NCBI GenBank assembly: GCA_902774295.1
Contig: CACYHP010000002.1
Span: 1 to 64,000 of the forward strand
DNA length: 64,000 nucleotides
From: an uncultured Bacteroidia bacterium
GTDB taxonomy: Bacteria; Bacteroidota; Bacteroidia; Bacteroidales; F082
Direction of reading: 5' to 3'
Under the pieces are notes generated by a model. It did not search any database. It saw nothing but the letters and a program-made list of their open reading frames with translations, and was not told the DNA's origin. Of this stretch, positions 8,829-15,644 are shown one piece after another. Made by a program: the position numbers and the translations under genes. The first letter of the stretch is position 1, and each line of letters starts with the position of its first letter.

Positions 8829-10523
8829 ATGTCATCAATTGAACGTTTATGGGCGACCAACCAATTGTTGGTGATTTTGATCGGCGTTTTGATCGTCGTC
8901 ATCCCATTTTTGGTTTATTATCTCCGTCAAGCCAAAAAGTATCATCCTAAAGGCTTGATTGCAGCAGCTTTGAGCAACATGGGCGAGCGTTTCGGATATT
9001 ACATCATGAACGCCATCCTGCTGTTGTTCCTCGTTTCAAAATTCGGTTTGCCGGATAAGACCGCAAGTATCATCTACTCGGTGTTTTATTTCGGAATTTA
9101 CGTTTTGAGTTTGGTGGGTGGTATCATTGCTGACCGCACTCAGAACTATCCGAGAACTATCCAGTGGGGCTTGATTATCATGGCAGCAGGTTATGTCGGA
9201 CTAGCTATCCCGTTGTTCAGCAAGGACGCCAACGGCATCATCCTCGACAACGGCGGCGCATGGTGGGGTATCTTGATCTTTACATGCTTCGCATTGCTCT
9301 GCATCTCGTTTGGTAACGGTCTGTTCAAAGGCAACTTGCAGGCTCTTGTAGGCAAGCTTTACGACAAATTCGAAGCCGAAGCCGCTGAAAAAGGTCCTGA
9401 GGCTTTAGCTGAGGCAAAAGACCGTCGCGACAGCGGTTTCCAGATTTTCTACGTGTTTATCAACATCGGCGGTGTGATCGCTCCATTCGTGGCTCCTATG
9501 CTTCGTAAATGGTGGCTGGGAGTACATAACTTCGTATACAACGCCGACATGCCGGCACTCTGCCATCAATATCTCGCCAATGGCGAACAGACAACAAAGT
9601 TCACCGAAAACATGGCTAAATCACTGGTCGACGGTGCAGCAATGCCTGACAACCTCGTGACATTCAGCTCACAATATATTGACGTGTTCAACACTGGCGT
9701 TCACTTTGCATTCATCGCTTCAGTGATCGCCATGATGATTTCATTGACAGTATTCCTCTGCACAAAGAAGATTTTCCCACAGCCGGCAAAGAAAGAGAAA
9801 GCCGAAGTGGTCGAATACACACAAGAGGAAAAACTCGCAATGGCAAAGGAAATCAAACAGCGTCTCTACGCTTTGTTTGCAGTTCTCGGCATCGCCATCT
9901 TCTTCTGGCTCTCGTTCCACCAGAACAGCCAGTCGTTGACGTTGTTGGCACGCGACTTCGTTGTCACCGACATCTTCCCTGCTGAGATTTGGCAAGCACT
10001 TAACCCGTTGTATGTCATTGTCTTAACACCTCTCGTCATGGCCGCTTTCGCATGGCTGGTGAGAAGAGGCAAAGGCGTTTCAACACCTCGCAAGATCGCT
10101 TACGGTATGGGTATCGCCGGATTGGCTTACCTATTCCTTATGGCACTTTCAATCTCATGCAACTATCCTTCAGGCGAAGAGTTCCGCGCAATGGATGCAG
10201 CTACGATGGCAGCTAATGGTCTCGCAAAATCAGGACCATGGGTACTTATCGTTACTTACTTCTTCTTGACTGTCGCTGAGTTGTTCATCTCACCTCTCGG
10301 ACTTTCGTTCGTTTCGAAGGTGGCTCCACGTCACATGGTGGGTCTCTGCCAGGGATTGTGGCTTGGTGCAACAGCTATCGGCAACTTGTTCATCTTCGTC
10401 GGACCTCTCATGTACGACGCTTGGGACATCTGGATTTGCTGGGGCGTGTTCCTCGCAATCTGCGTCGTCTCAATGTCAGTGATGTTCGGCATGGTGAAAT
10501 GGCTTGAGAAAGTAACTGCGTAA
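8829..10523 (+). CDS. POT/PTR family proton-coupled peptide transporter
   Basis: Inner-membrane importer of di- and tripeptides using the proton gradient, 564 residues with many hydrophobic segments. The N-terminal family motif reads SNMGERFGYY, so the ER-F-x-YY part is present, but the first glutamate of ExxER(F) is replaced by asparagine. GIIADR in the TM2-TM3 loop and the PTR2-like stretch SGFQIFYVFINIGGVIAPFVAP are present. The C-terminal half has ELFISPLGLSFVSKVAP, a conserved POT block. The missing glutamate, important for proton coupling in characterised members, could mean altered coupling. It is monocistronic by position. Confidence 0.9.
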   Translation: MSSIERLWATNQLLVILIGVLIVVIPFLVYYLRQAKKYHPKGLIAAALSNMGERFGYYIMNAILLLFLVSKFGLPDKTASIIYSVFYFGIYVLSLVGGIIADRTQNYPRTIQWGLIIMAAGYVGLAIPLFSKDANGIILDNGGAWWGILIFTCFALLCISFGNGLFKGNLQALVGKLYDKFEAEAAEKGPEALAEAKDRRDSGFQIFYVFINIGGVIAPFVAPMLRKWWLGVHNFVYNADMPALCHQYLANGEQTTKFTENMAKSLVDGAAMPDNLVTFSSQYIDVFNTGVHFAFIASVIAMMISLTVFLCTKKIFPQPAKKEKAEVVEYTQEEKLAMAKEIKQRLYALFAVLGIAIFFWLSFHQNSQSLTLLARDFVVTDIFPAEIWQALNPLYVIVLTPLVMAAFAWLVRRGKGVSTPRKIAYGMGIAGLAYLFLMALSISCNYPSGEEFRAMDAATMAANGLAKSGPWVLIVTYFFLTVAELFISPLGLSFVSKVAPRHMVGLCQGLWLGATAIGNLFIFVGPLMYDAWDIWICWGVFLAICVVSMSVMFGMVKWLEKVTA

Positions 10524-10526
10524 CCT

Positions 10527-10554
10527 GGTTATTGGTTATAGGTTATTGGTTATA
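10527..10554. repeat. Short GTTATTGGTTATA tandem repeat
   Basis: Two copies of GGTTATTGGTTATA follow the transporter stop. A similar TTTATTGGTTATTG duplication lies at 18026-18056 between two V-ATPase genes. Confidence 0.55.
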
Positions 10555-10583
10555 GTAGAGACGCCATGGTATGACGTCTCTAC
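10555..10583. repeat. 29 bp palindromic element (GTAGAGACG family)
   Basis: Arms GTAGAGACG and CGTCTCTAC with an inner CAT/ATG pair. It is nearly identical to copies at 15141-15169 and 29354-29382. Here it is followed by ATTTTT, so it can serve as the terminator of the transporter gene. Confidence 0.8.
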
Positions 10584-10601
10584 ATTTTTAAAAAATGATT
10601 T

Positions 10602-10922
10602 ATGAAAAATTTATCTAAAGAGGAATTCGAAATCTATTGCCTGTTAATTGCCGCTGATGCGGATTTCGACATCACCAAGCAGGAGCTTATCGCCATTGGC
10701 GCGCATACTGACCCCGTGATGTTTGTAAGGATTTACAACGGCTTCGAGGCGGACAACATGACGACAAGAATCGAGACAATTCGCGAACATAAGGCAATAT
10801 ATATCAAAGACGAGCTCGACCGGCAGAATCATTTCGAGAGAATGAAAAAGGTGTTCTTCGCTGACGGCAGGTACACCGCAGCGGAAAAGAGTGTTTTCTC
10901 AATGTTAAGGAAACTTATTTGA
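10602..10922 (+). CDS. Small protein, possibly TerB-like
   Basis: A 106-residue soluble, helix-rich protein that I do not recognise with confidence. Two features recall the TerB-like fold: AADADFDITKQEL near the N-terminus, and FADGRYTAAEKSVFSMLRKLI at the end, similar to the ADG-x3-x-E-x-x-hydrophobic pattern of TerB helices. No signal peptide or membrane segment is present. Its stop codon TGA uses the first two bases of a palindromic element (10921-11032), so the natural C-terminus may have been altered by that insertion. Confidence 0.55.
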   Translation: MKNLSKEEFEIYCLLIAADADFDITKQELIAIGAHTDPVMFVRIYNGFEADNMTTRIETIREHKAIYIKDELDRQNHFERMKKVFFADGRYTAAEKSVFSMLRKLI

Positions 10923-11032
10923 GGTTCCTCGCCCCTACCGGGGCTCGGAATGACAACCCCATAAAAATTATCATGGCGCGCCACATTTATTATTAACAAT
11001 GATTTGTCATTCCGAACGTAGTGAAGAATCTC
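10921..11032. repeat. Two-armed GTCATTCCGA palindromic element
   Basis: The left part (GAGGTTCCTCG to CGGAATGAC, 10921-10954) and right part (GTCATTCCGA to GAATCTC, 11006-11032) are inverted copies of the same unit. Each end begins GAG and completes a TGA stop codon for the flanking gene: the small protein on the plus strand and the RsmI-like gene on the minus strand. Inside the left half a short hairpin CCCC-TACC-GGGG is present. Confidence 0.8.
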
Positions 11033-11771
11033 AATACTTTTTCCGGAATTTCGGACAATAAATCAAGAATACGGCTGGTTTTTTATTCCAGTCGTATTCT
11101 TTTATTTTTTTCCAATCAGAAATAGGCTTGCTGACGATTTTCTCATCCTCCATGGTGATATTCGATGCCACGCAGAGCATTGTCGTCGGATGGCAGTTTT
11201 TCACCAGCTCGTCAATCATAGCGTTGTTGCGGAAAGGCGTCTCGATGAAAAGCTCCGTCTCGTCGTTGGCAAGCGACTGTCTCTCCAGAGATTTAATCTT
11301 CTGAACACGTTCCGGATTCTTGATAGGGAGATAGCCATGGAAACAGAACGACTGTCCGTTGAAACCTGAAGCCATCAGTGCGAGAATCATTGCATTGGGA
11401 CCGGTAAGCGGCACCACCTGAATGCCAGCCTGATGAGCAAGCTCGACTATCAAGGCGCCCGGGTCGGCGACACATGGAGTGCCCGCCTCCGACATCAGTC
11501 CGACATCCTGTCCGTCAAGGGCTTTACCAAGATATGTCAACAAATCGGGATTATGTGGATTATGCTTGTCGAGTTCGACGAATTCAAGCTCGTCGATAGG
11601 ACAAGGCATGTGCATCTTACTGAGCATGCGGCGAGCCGTGCGCACGTTTTCGACCACGAAAAAGCGCAGCGTCCTCACTATTTCGAGTGTTCCCGCAGGA
11701 ATGACCTGTTCCGCCGAGGTGGCACCAAGCAGCGCAGGAAGGAGATACAGTTTCCCAAATTGTTGATTCAT
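11031..11771 (-). CDS. SAM-dependent methyltransferase, RsmI/tetrapyrrole methylase family
   Basis: A 246-residue tetrapyrrole-methylase-fold protein related to RsmI, which 2'-O-methylates C1402 of 16S rRNA. The SAM-binding signature SEAGTPCVADPGALIV and the following PLTGPNAMILALMASGF are typical of RsmI. The N-terminus lacks the usual P-T-P-I-G-N-x-x-D start and reads LYLLPALLGA instead, so it may belong to the second RsmI-like paralogue carried by Bacteroidetes rather than RsmI itself. It is 6 bp downstream of dnaA on the same strand. Its TGA stop is formed at the edge of a palindromic element. Confidence 0.8.
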   Translation of the reverse strand: MNQQFGKLYLLPALLGATSAEQVIPAGTLEIVRTLRFFVVENVRTARRMLSKMHMPCPIDELEFVELDKHNPHNPDLLTYLGKALDGQDVGLMSEAGTPCVADPGALIVELAHQAGIQVVPLTGPNAMILALMASGFNGQSFCFHGYLPIKNPERVQKIKSLERQSLANDETELFIETPFRNNAMIDELVKNCHPTTMLCVASNITMEDEKIVSKPISDWKKIKEYDWNKKPAVFLIYCPKFRKKY

Positions 11772-11777
11772 AATGAT

Positions 11778-13214
11778 TTATAGAAGTGTCTGCTCAATCT
11801 TATCGGCGATAGCACGGAACTGCTTGTCGGTCTCGAGAAGGTTGGTGACAGTCTTAAGCGAGTGTATTACAGTGGCGTGATCCTTACCTCCACACTGTTC
11901 TCCGATGGTGATGAGAGGTGCCTTGGTGTATTTTTTCGAGAAATACATCGAGAGCTGGCGTGCCTGCACAATGTTGCGTTTCCTCGACTTTGTGAAGAAA
12001 TCGGCCTGTGATGTACCCATCTCCTCGCACACCGCATTGATGATATAAGTAATGGTAATCTCGCGGTTCGAGTTGTTGACGAAACGCTCCACCATCTGCT
12101 TTGCGAGGCTTATTGTGATTGACTTTCTGTTCAGCGACGACTGGGCGATGAGAGAAATCAGGAAGCCTTCCATCTCGCGGATGTTGGTTTTGATATGCTC
12201 CGCGATGTAGTTCACCACGTCTTCCGGGAGTTCCACGCCCTCGTTGTAAGCCTTACGTTTCAGGATGTTACGTCGTGTCTCGACGTCAGGCAATGTCATC
12301 TCTGCCGAGAGTCCCCATTTGAAACGTGAGATAAGGCGTTGCTCCATGTCCTTAATCTCCGCTGGCGGCTTGTCGCAGGTAAAGATAAGCTGCTTGCCGG
12401 TCTGCTGCAGGTGATTGAAGATATGGAAAAGAGTATCCTGAGTCTTCGGTTTGCCCGAAAGGAACTGGATATCGTCGATGATAAGCACGTCGATCATCTG
12501 GTAGAAATGCACAAAGTCGTCGCGGCTGCTCTTCGAGCTGTTGTTGCGGCACGATGCCTGGAACTGCATCAGGAACTGCTCCGCGTTGACGTACAGAACC
12601 GTCAGTTCAGGATGATGTTTCTTCGTCTCAAGGCCGATAGCCTGGCAGATATGCGTCTTTCCCATGCCTGTCGGGCTGAACACGAACATCGGGTTGAATG
12701 CTGTTCTACCTGGGTTTTTCGCCACAGCGAGACCCGCCTCGTAAGCGACACGGTTGCAGTCGCCCACCACGAAATTATCCATGCAGTAGTTCTCGTTGAG
12801 ATTCGACTCGATATTCACCTTCTTGATACCCGGCAATGCAAACGGGTTCATAATCTTCGTCTCCGCGTTATCGAAGTCGATCTGGATCTGCTTAGGCGGA
12901 TTTTTGGTGTTGGTACGATCCACCGACGGCTGTTTCACCATCACAGGCTTGTTCTCGTTGTTATCCATCATGATGGAATATTCGAGCTTGCCTTCCGGAC
13001 CGAGCACCTTGCGGATTGTGGCTTTTATGACCTTTATATAATGAGTCTCGAGAAATTCATAGAAGAAATCGGATGGCACCTGAATGGTCAGCAGACCGTT
13101 CCGATAGTCCACAGGCTTAATCGGCTCGAACCAAGTCGAGTAAGCTTGCGGCGGAACGTTCTCACGGATCATCGCGAGACATTCATCCCATATTTCATAC
13201 AAATTTTTACTCAT
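11778..13214 (-). CDS. dnaA: Chromosomal replication initiator protein DnaA
   Basis: Binds DnaA boxes at oriC and opens the duplex. The protein has 478 residues. Domain I (about 1-80, IWDECLAMIRENVPPQAYSTWFEPIKP) is followed by a short linker. The AAA+ domain has Walker A PTGMGKTH (K186; PTG replaces the usual GGVGLG context) and Walker B VLIIDDIQFL. Domain IV ends in the helix-turn-helix signature GGKDHATVIHSLKTV. It is cotranscribed with the RsmI-like gene. The upstream 185 bp are AT-rich, but I see no convincing TTATNCACA boxes. Confidence 0.97.
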   Translation of the reverse strand: MSKNLYEIWDECLAMIRENVPPQAYSTWFEPIKPVDYRNGLLTIQVPSDFFYEFLETHYIKVIKATIRKVLGPEGKLEYSIMMDNNENKPVMVKQPSVDRTNTKNPPKQIQIDFDNAETKIMNPFALPGIKKVNIESNLNENYCMDNFVVGDCNRVAYEAGLAVAKNPGRTAFNPMFVFSPTGMGKTHICQAIGLETKKHHPELTVLYVNAEQFLMQFQASCRNNSSKSSRDDFVHFYQMIDVLIIDDIQFLSGKPKTQDTLFHIFNHLQQTGKQLIFTCDKPPAEIKDMEQRLISRFKWGLSAEMTLPDVETRRNILKRKAYNEGVELPEDVVNYIAEHIKTNIREMEGFLISLIAQSSLNRKSITISLAKQMVERFVNNSNREITITYIINAVCEEMGTSQADFFTKSRKRNIVQARQLSMYFSKKYTKAPLITIGEQCGGKDHATVIHSLKTVTNLLETDKQFRAIADKIEQTLL

Positions 13215-13399
13215 CTATAACTCAACTATATAAAAATCAATTGTTTATAATGGTCGTTTTTTGCTCAAAACGATGTTACAAATATCAACATAAAAAAGTT
13301 AATAAAAATATTTTTTTTGTATTGACTTTTAATTTTTTTCGTATTAACTTACGAGGCAAAGGCAAATTTTGGGTCAAAAATCAGCGTAATTTACTGATA
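13215..13399. other. AT-rich dnaA upstream region
   Basis: It contains long A/T runs and a TGTTTATAA word (13241-13249) that differs from a DnaA box at two positions. A GATATTTG word on the minus strand is a near match to a -7 element for dnaA. No cluster of DnaA boxes is visible, so an origin is not supported here. Confidence 0.3.
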
Positions 13400-14014
13400 T
13401 TAAATGGTTTTGAGGTATTTTACAGTGACTCCGTAGATTCGCTTCAGTTTTTCAACAATTCTGTCGGAATCGCTTTGTCTTATTGATATTTCGAGATAAC
13501 AAGCCAATTCAAATTTTGGGTTCTGTTGTTCGAGATTTTCGTCTTTGAGGATGCGCATCACCTCGTTGAGGAGCGGGTAGTCGAACTCGAGGGAATAGAC
13601 CTCGTCGATGGTTTTTTCAACAACGGTACAGTTGTCGAGCGCTTCTCTTGCTGAGGTTTTATAGGCGTTGATGAGACCTGGCACGCCGAGCAGCTGTCCG
13701 CCGAAATAACGTGTCACAACAACGCAGACGTTTGTCACATCTTTTGATAGAATCTGATTCAAAATAGGTTTCCCGGCGGTTCCTGACGGCTCGCCGTCAT
13801 CGCTGGAGCGATAGCACGCCTTGTCGGGACCAATCATGAAGGCATAGCAGTGATGTTTCGCATCGAAATATTTTTTCTTGATTTCAGCGACATGCTCTTT
13901 CACCTCCGCTTCCGAATACACCGGAAACGCCTCCGCAATGAACTTGGAGCCCTTCTCTTTGTAGAGCCCCTCGCCTTTTGTGGTCACTATTTTATATGAA
14001 TCCTCGAATAACAA
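13400..14014 (-). CDS. yigZ: IMPACT family protein YigZ
   Basis: A 204-residue member of the UPF0029/IMPACT family, whose bacterial members are thought to contact translation factors or RNA. The core blocks are present: GSKFIAEAFPV, AKHHCYAFMIG, SSDDGEPSGTAGKPIL and VVTRYFGGQLLGVPGLINAYKTSA. The C-terminal ferredoxin-like UPF0029 C domain follows (YPLLNEVMRIL). Translation appears to start at TTG 14014, since no ATG precedes DSYK in frame. A promoter element TATCTTTG lies at 14029-14036. Confidence 0.9.
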   Translation of the reverse strand: MLFEDSYKIVTTKGEGLYKEKGSKFIAEAFPVYSEAEVKEHVAEIKKKYFDAKHHCYAFMIGPDKACYRSSDDGEPSGTAGKPILNQILSKDVTNVCVVVTRYFGGQLLGVPGLINAYKTSAREALDNCTVVEKTIDEVYSLEFDYPLLNEVMRILKDENLEQQNPKFELACYLEISIRQSDSDRIVEKLKRIYGVTVKYLKTI

Positions 14015-14028
14015 TGTTTAAATTTTTG

Positions 14029-14036
14029 CAAAGATA
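14029..14036 (-). promoter_or_regulatory. -7 element for yigZ
   Basis: TATCTTTG on the minus strand, 14 bp before the TTG start at 14014; this supports the unusual start codon. Confidence 0.55.
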
Positions 14037-14056
14037 CAAAAATTTTAAATATGATA

Positions 14057-14185
14057 TTCGCTTCGCTCACAATGTGATGCACTATCGTGCAATGTGGTCG
14101 CTTTGCTCCAATGTGTACACATTCTGCGAAGCAGCACATTCCGACCGAAGGGAGAATCACATTTCGCGACAGCGAATCACATTTT
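14057..14185. repeat. Cluster of AATGTG/CACATT motifs with small hairpins
   Basis: Seven AATGTG or CACATT words occur at 14071, 14091, 14110, 14118, 14135, 14158 and 14178. Most successive spacings are 17-23 bp. They alternate with small GC hairpins, for example GCAC-TATC-GTGC and TCGC-GACA-GCGA. The centre is a perfect palindrome AATGTGTACACATT (14110-14123), bracketed by GCTTTGC / GCGAAGC. The cluster fills the gap between yigZ and prmC. Confidence 0.6.
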
Positions 14186-14190
14186 TTTTA

Positions 14191-14198
14191 TAATTTTG
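14191..14198 (+). promoter_or_regulatory. -7 element directly before prmC ATG
   Basis: TAATTTTG ends only 4 bp before the prmC ATG at 14203, leaving almost no room for a leader. Confidence 0.5.
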
Positions 14199-14202
14199 TA
14201 GC

Positions 14203-15135
14203 ATGAAAACGTCATCAAATTTAGTTCGGGATTGTCGCAAGTATTATGCTGGCGAGTTGGAGAAGCTTTACGGCTCCGATGAAGCCAACGCATTGATAAT
14301 GATATTATTGGAACATTATTTCAATATTGACAGAATGAAAATCGCATTGGAGCCCGACCTGCGTTTGAGTGAATCGGAGCTGTTGACATTGCATTTTGCG
14401 GTGAAGGAATTGCTGAAAAACAAGCCCGTACAATATATTATAGGTGAGACGGAATTTTGCGGGATGAAATTCTGCGTTAATGAAAATGTTTTAATTCCAA
14501 GGCCTGAAACCGAGGAAATGGTTAAAAGTTTAGAGTTAAAAGTTAAAGGATATTTATATTCCCCGTCATTTCGACCAGACATCGAACGTAGAGAGATGGT
14601 AGCGGAGAAATCTCCGGCAAATATTTCCATCCTTGACATCGGCACCGGTTCGGGTTGTATCGCCATCAGCCTCGCAAAATTGATACCAGACAGCGACGTT
14701 ACCGCCGTTGATGTTTCCGAAAAGGCCTTGGAGGTGGCAAAAAAGAATGCCGAGGCCAACGAGGTTAGCGTTACCTTTATAAAAGATGATATCTTAAACC
14801 CTCAAAACCGGGATTTATTAAACGGACAGTTCGACATCATTGTCAGCAACCCGCCATACGTCTGCGAGAGCGAAAAATCCGAAATGCGCGCCAACGTCCT
14901 GGATTACGAGCCTTCCACCGCCCTTTTCGTCAGCGACAATGACCCATTGATTTTTTACAGAAAAATATTAGAATTCGCACAGAAGGCATTGAAACCCAAT
15001 GGTGAGGTATGGTTTGAAATCAACGAAAAATACGGCAATGAGATGCTGGAACTATGCCATAAAATGAGGTTCAAACATTCAGAAATCATTAAAGATTTCA
15101 GGGATAGAGACAGGATTTTAAAGGCTAGGCTATAA
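14203..15135 (+). CDS. prmC: Peptide chain release factor N5-glutamine methyltransferase
   Basis: Methylates the GGQ glutamine of release factors. It has 310 residues, longer than the usual 280 or so. The N-terminal helical domain ends with VQYIIGETEFCGMKF and NVLIPRPETEEMV; the Rossmann core has the SAM motif DIGTGSGCIAISLA and the catalytic NPPY at about residue 216. Between PRPETEEMV and DIGTGSG lie about 30 extra residues (SLELKVKGYLYSPSFRPDI...), encoded by simple-repeat DNA plus a partial GTCATTTCGA element (14520-14620). This position normally has a short loop, so the enzyme is probably still active. Confidence 0.93.
   Translation: MKTSSNLVRDCRKYYAGELEKLYGSDEANALIMILLEHYFNIDRMKIALEPDLRLSESELLTLHFAVKELLKNKPVQYIIGETEFCGMKFCVNENVLIPRPETEEMVKSLELKVKGYLYSPSFRPDIERREMVAEKSPANISILDIGTGSGCIAISLAKLIPDSDVTAVDVSEKALEVAKKNAEANEVSVTFIKDDILNPQNRDLLNGQFDIIVSNPPYVCESEKSEMRANVLDYEPSTALFVSDNDPLIFYRKILEFAQKALKPNGEVWFEINEKYGNEMLELCHKMRFKHSEIIKDFRDRDRILKARL
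14521..14616 (+). repeat. In-frame simple repeat plus partial GTCATTTCGA element in prmC
   Basis: The segment begins with GTTAAAAGTTTAGAG-type simple repeat (14521-14550). From GTCATTTCGACC (14565) to GGAGAAATCTCCGG (14603-14616) it matches one arm of the element seen in two other coding sequences. The reading frame stays open through it. Confidence 0.65.
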
Positions 15136-15140
15136 AACAA

Positions 15141-15169
15141 GAAGAGACGCCATAATATGACGTCTCTAC
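15141..15169. repeat. 29 bp palindromic element (GTAGAGACG family)
   Basis: GAAGAGACG and CGTCTCTAC arms, the same length and core as the copies at 10555 and 29354. It sits between the convergent ends of prmC and the V-ATPase K gene and may act as a terminator for either. Confidence 0.8.
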
Positions 15170-15191
15170 AGATTTCTTTAACGGTTATTGA

Positions 15192-15632
<441 letters not shown>

Positions 15633-15644
15633 TTAAATTTAACA

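Noticed and set aside
12339..13220. 293-codon plus-strand frame over dnaA
   Set aside because: Antisense to conserved DnaA domains; no start context or known family.
13215..13399. Possible oriC upstream of dnaA
   Set aside because: AT-rich, but without a cluster of DnaA boxes (only one two-mismatch word). In this phylum dnaA is not always at the origin.
14057..14185. Possible CRISPR-like array
   Set aside because: Repeat words are only 6 bp, spacing is about 20 bp and spacers are not unique; there are no cas genes.
14521..14616. Frameshift or chimeric assembly in prmC
   Set aside because: The frame stays open, both domains are intact, and the extra DNA matches repeat elements found elsewhere in the window, so insertion explains it better.
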